Origin: 43-108 sp001915545
Lineage (GTDB): Bacteria; Bacteroidota; Bacteroidia; Bacteroidales; Bacteroidaceae
Assembly: GCA_902491215.1 (NCBI GenBank)
Contig: CABUGV010000027.1
Coordinates: forward strand, 1 to 46,395
Length of the DNA stretch: 46,395 bases
Reading direction: 5' to 3'
Made by a program: the position numbers and the translations under genes. The notes below the pieces were generated by a model. The model was not told the origin of the DNA and made no database searches. It was given only the letters and a program-made list of their open reading frames with translations. Positions 44,715 through 46,395 of the stretch are shown one piece after another (position 1 is the stretch's first letter; the number at the start of each line of letters is the position of its first letter).

Positions 44715-45245
44715 ATGAACAAAAATAGACATATTATCGGTGAACTCCAAGAGTTTTTTGCAAACAATGACTCCGGCAAGGCAATAAACAGCATATCAAC
44801 CATTATGAACAGCATTAGGATACAAGGCAAAGATCGGGTCGGTCAAGAATCCGAACTGCAGATTCACCTGTCTTCAGGTGCTGCAGCTACTTGTTCTGTT
44901 CCCGTTCTTTTCAATCAAGAATGCCGCCTGCTATTCGTCTTCTGCCCTGGACAGGATGTTTGTCTGCCACAAGGATATGTTCTATCGTTTCATGAACGAC
45001 GGCAACGTCAATTGGCGAGGTATAATCTACTCGATTTTCAGGAAGCTGTATTCACGTGTGAAACGCAAAACTCTATTGAACTTTCAGTGGTAGAAAGAAT
45101 CTGGCTACTGATCGTAGAAGTTATTAACGTCATTGCCGAGGTACTCAACTGCGACACTCTGCTTCTGACTGAACAAGTCATAGCAAGCAATAAACAAATC
45201 AAAGCAGTAAACCTGGCTTTCGACAGGCTGACACCAGTCGCCTGA
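44715..45245 (+). pseudogene. Remnant of a DDE-type transposase gene
   Basis: A 176-codon frame is open, but it is a mosaic. Codons 1-33 (MNKNRHIIGELQEFFANNDS...) look like a genuine transposase N-terminus. From about 44812 the transposase continues in the +1 frame (GYKAKIGSVK, FTCLQVLQLLVLFPFFSI, CHKDMFYRFMNDGNVNWRG, SIFRKLYSRVKRKT) to about 45070. Then the C-terminus is back in the first frame (SIELSVVERIWLLIVEVINV). So there is one small frameshift, and a large deletion near 45070 has removed the middle with the catalytic residues. From memory it fits an IS4-type Bacteroides transposase, family not verified. Translation as one protein would give nonsense between codons 36 and 118. Confidence 0.7.
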
Positions 45246-45433
45246 GAAGCTACACTTTACTTGCGAAACTTGAGTTCATAAACTTTACATGTCGACACTT
45301 TCAAATAATTTGATACCATAAGGCAAAAGTCAAATACATTATAGAAAAATTATTCTCACAAAACTTCTTACAACCACTATTTCTATTTGACATTAGAAAA
45401 ACGGATAATATATTCAAACTTTTTGCTAAAAAT

Positions 45434-45458
45434 GGAAGAATAGGCAGGCCAAGCTTCC
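45434..45458 (-). terminator. Possible terminator of the recombinase gene
   Basis: ggaag (45434-45438) with cttcc (45454-45458), followed on the minus strand by attttt, just after the stop at 45465. The stem is short. The rest of 45276-45464 is AT-rich without features. Confidence 0.4.
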
Positions 45459-45464
45459 TATATA

Positions 45465-46307
45465 TCACCAAGTTATGACCTTATCGACAATCTCCTGCTG
45501 TTCGGCACTGCTACGTCGCAAATAAATACGAGTGGTTTCTATACTTTCGTGCCCCATTAGGTCGGCAAGTAAGGAAATGTCGTTGAACTTCTCCAAGAAA
45601 TTCTTGGCAAAGCGATGCCGGAACGAATGAGGATAAACTACTTTCTCATTCAATCCGTATTTGGTAGCATAGTTCTTTAGCTGTTGTGCAATTCCTCTGG
45701 TGGTGATACGCTCGCCAAAGCGATTGAGGAAAAGATAGCCTGTTTTACGATTGACTTTATCAAGCCATTCTGTGGCTTCCTTGCGTAAAGCCTTTGGAAT
45801 ATAAATGCGGCGAATCTTACCACCTTTCGTGTAAATATCAAAATACCCTACCTGTACGTGTTCTACCTTCAGTTGAATAAGTTCACTGACTCTTGCACCT
45901 GTTGCAGCGAGGAAACGAACAACAAAATACCATTCTTGATTTTCCTCTTTTTTAAGTTTGTTTTTTAGGAAAACATAGTCAGCATTGCTGATTACATTTT
46001 CCAGATAACTACGTTGTTGTACTTTAACGGATTTTAATCTCAAACGAGATTTCCCTATGCAGTCAAGATACTTGTTCATTGCTTGAATACGAAGATTAAC
46101 TGTTTTAGGCTTGAATTTCTCAATGAGATAGGTCTTATAAACAAGCAGATTGCGTTTGTTTAATTCCTTGTGTCGGGAATAATACTCTTTTACGGCATAA
46201 AGATAAGCCGCAATCGTGTTCTCCGCCATATTTCCTTGACGCAGATACGTTTCAAAATTTTCAATGTTCATGTCTGATACATTATTAGTTAAACAATTCG
46301 TTTTCAT
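45465..46307 (-). CDS. Tyrosine recombinase, likely hsdS invertase
   Basis: 280 residues. The N-terminal SAM-like DNA-binding domain spans about 14-100 (ENFETYLRQGNMAENTIAAY). The catalytic domain is complete: R139 (ATGARVSELIQL), K164 (TKGGKIRR), H227 and R230 (PHSFRHRFA), H253 (GHESIETT) and the nucleophile Y262. The chain is short and lacks the extended N-terminus of conjugative-transposon integrases. It diverges from a coding segment that resembles a type I restriction specificity subunit. That layout is known in Bacteroides for recombinases that shuffle hsdS genes. An alternative start, M13, lies at 46271. Confidence 0.85.
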   Translation of the reverse strand: MKTNCLTNNVSDMNIENFETYLRQGNMAENTIAAYLYAVKEYYSRHKELNKRNLLVYKTYLIEKFKPKTVNLRIQAMNKYLDCIGKSRLRLKSVKVQQRSYLENVISNADYVFLKNKLKKEENQEWYFVVRFLAATGARVSELIQLKVEHVQVGYFDIYTKGGKIRRIYIPKALRKEATEWLDKVNRKTGYLFLNRFGERITTRGIAQQLKNYATKYGLNEKVVYPHSFRHRFAKNFLEKFNDISLLADLMGHESIETTRIYLRRSSAEQQEIVDKVITW

Positions 46308-46317
46308 TAATAAATGT

Positions 46318-46395
46318 ATGGTTAGTGCAAATTCATTGAGTTCCTATTATGAGAAATTGCTCGCTACTGGGGATGTGAAGTGCATTGATGACGAG
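46318..46395 (+). CDS. hsdS: Start of a probable type I restriction specificity subunit (hsdS), cut by the window edge
   Basis: 26 open codons from the ATG at 46318, reading MVSANSLSSYYEKLLATGDV then KCIDDE. As I recall the family, 'YYEKLLATG.VKCIDDE' followed by IPFEIP..W is the usual lead into a target-recognition domain of Bacteroides HsdS proteins. The frame is also open upstream into the divergent recombinase start, so this may be a silent half-gene without its own promoter. Only the lead is visible, so the call is tentative. It lies 10 bases from the recombinase start, back to back. Confidence 0.5.
   Translation, partial: MVSANSLSSYYEKLLATGDVKCIDDE

Larger units (their letters stand above)
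44599..45275 (+). mobile_element. Internally deleted insertion sequence with intact terminal repeats
   Basis: Perfect 18-bp inverted repeats bound a 677-base segment: actcaagtttcgcaagta at 44599-44616 and its reverse complement at 45258-45275. Inside are the start and the end of a transposase gene but no catalytic core, so this is a non-autonomous, MITE-like remnant. No target duplication is evident next to the repeats: left flank gatt, right flank tcat. An autonomous copy elsewhere in the genome could still move it. Confidence 0.75.

Noticed and set aside
1..46395. CRISPR array, prophage or conjugative-element core
   Set aside because: No regularly spaced direct repeats, no capsid, terminase or tail genes and no relaxase or conjugation genes were seen on reading both strands.

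Overview
The window reads as chromosomal DNA of a gut-type anaerobe of the order Bacteroidales, probably Bacteroidaceae or a close relative. The evidence is a one-piece pyruvate:ferredoxin oxidoreductase, a TonB-dependent receptor with a regulatory extension, surface lipoproteins with acidic residues after the lipobox cysteine, a Bacteroidetes-type UvrA, the recJ-recQ-TPR cluster, and many promoters of the Bacteroidetes form (TTTG or TTG, about 19-20 bases, TAnnTTTG). Purine-rich ribosome-binding sites are weak or absent. No 16S gene is present, so the genus is left open.

Layout. 1-300: cut start of an insertion-sequence transposase with a leader hairpin and a shielding terminator. 550-740: tRNA-Arg(ACG) with its own promoter and terminator. 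0.8-4.1 kb: secreted GH35 beta-galactosidase and a Spy-like protein with a cysteine-rich tail. 4.2-8.3 kb: uvrA and a secreted M64 metallopeptidase. 8.7-12.8 kb: a TonB-dependent receptor and a beta-helix surface lipoprotein in one operon. 12.9-15.6 kb: an unknown secreted protein and a GHL10-type secreted glycosidase. 15.8-18.1 kb: a CstA-type transporter, a small membrane protein and a small outer-membrane barrel. 18.2-24.1 kb: recJ, recQ, a TPR protein and a dihydroorotate-dehydrogenase-like flavoprotein, all on the minus strand. 24.7-31.3 kb: a secreted C1 peptidase, Xaa-Pro aminopeptidase and pyruvate:ferredoxin oxidoreductase. 31.4-38 kb: an AAA ATPase, a MATE exporter, an ATP-grasp protein, a GDPD-like protein and a PafA-type phosphatase. 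38.2-40.7 kb: an ECF sigma factor with a four-helix membrane partner, and TrpB2. 40.9-42.7 kb: two overlapping family-2 glycosyltransferases, visibly richer in G+C.

From about 42.8 kb to the right edge the DNA becomes AT-rich and accessory. It holds a putative small RNA with a full promoter and terminator, a 6-bladed beta-propeller lipoprotein, an internally deleted insertion sequence with intact 18-bp terminal inverted repeats, and a tyrosine recombinase divergent from what looks like the start of a type I restriction specificity gene (hsdS). That last pair is the usual layout of a phase-variable, recombinase-shuffled hsdS locus continuing beyond the edge.

Most of the window is ordinary core genome: DNA repair, fermentation, peptide and phosphate scavenging, glycan hydrolysis. 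The points most worth a second look are the recombinase/hsdS edge, the deleted insertion sequence, the putative small RNA, the ATP-grasp protein, the receptor/beta-helix pair and the cysteine-tailed Spy-like protein. No CRISPR array, prophage or rRNA gene was seen.
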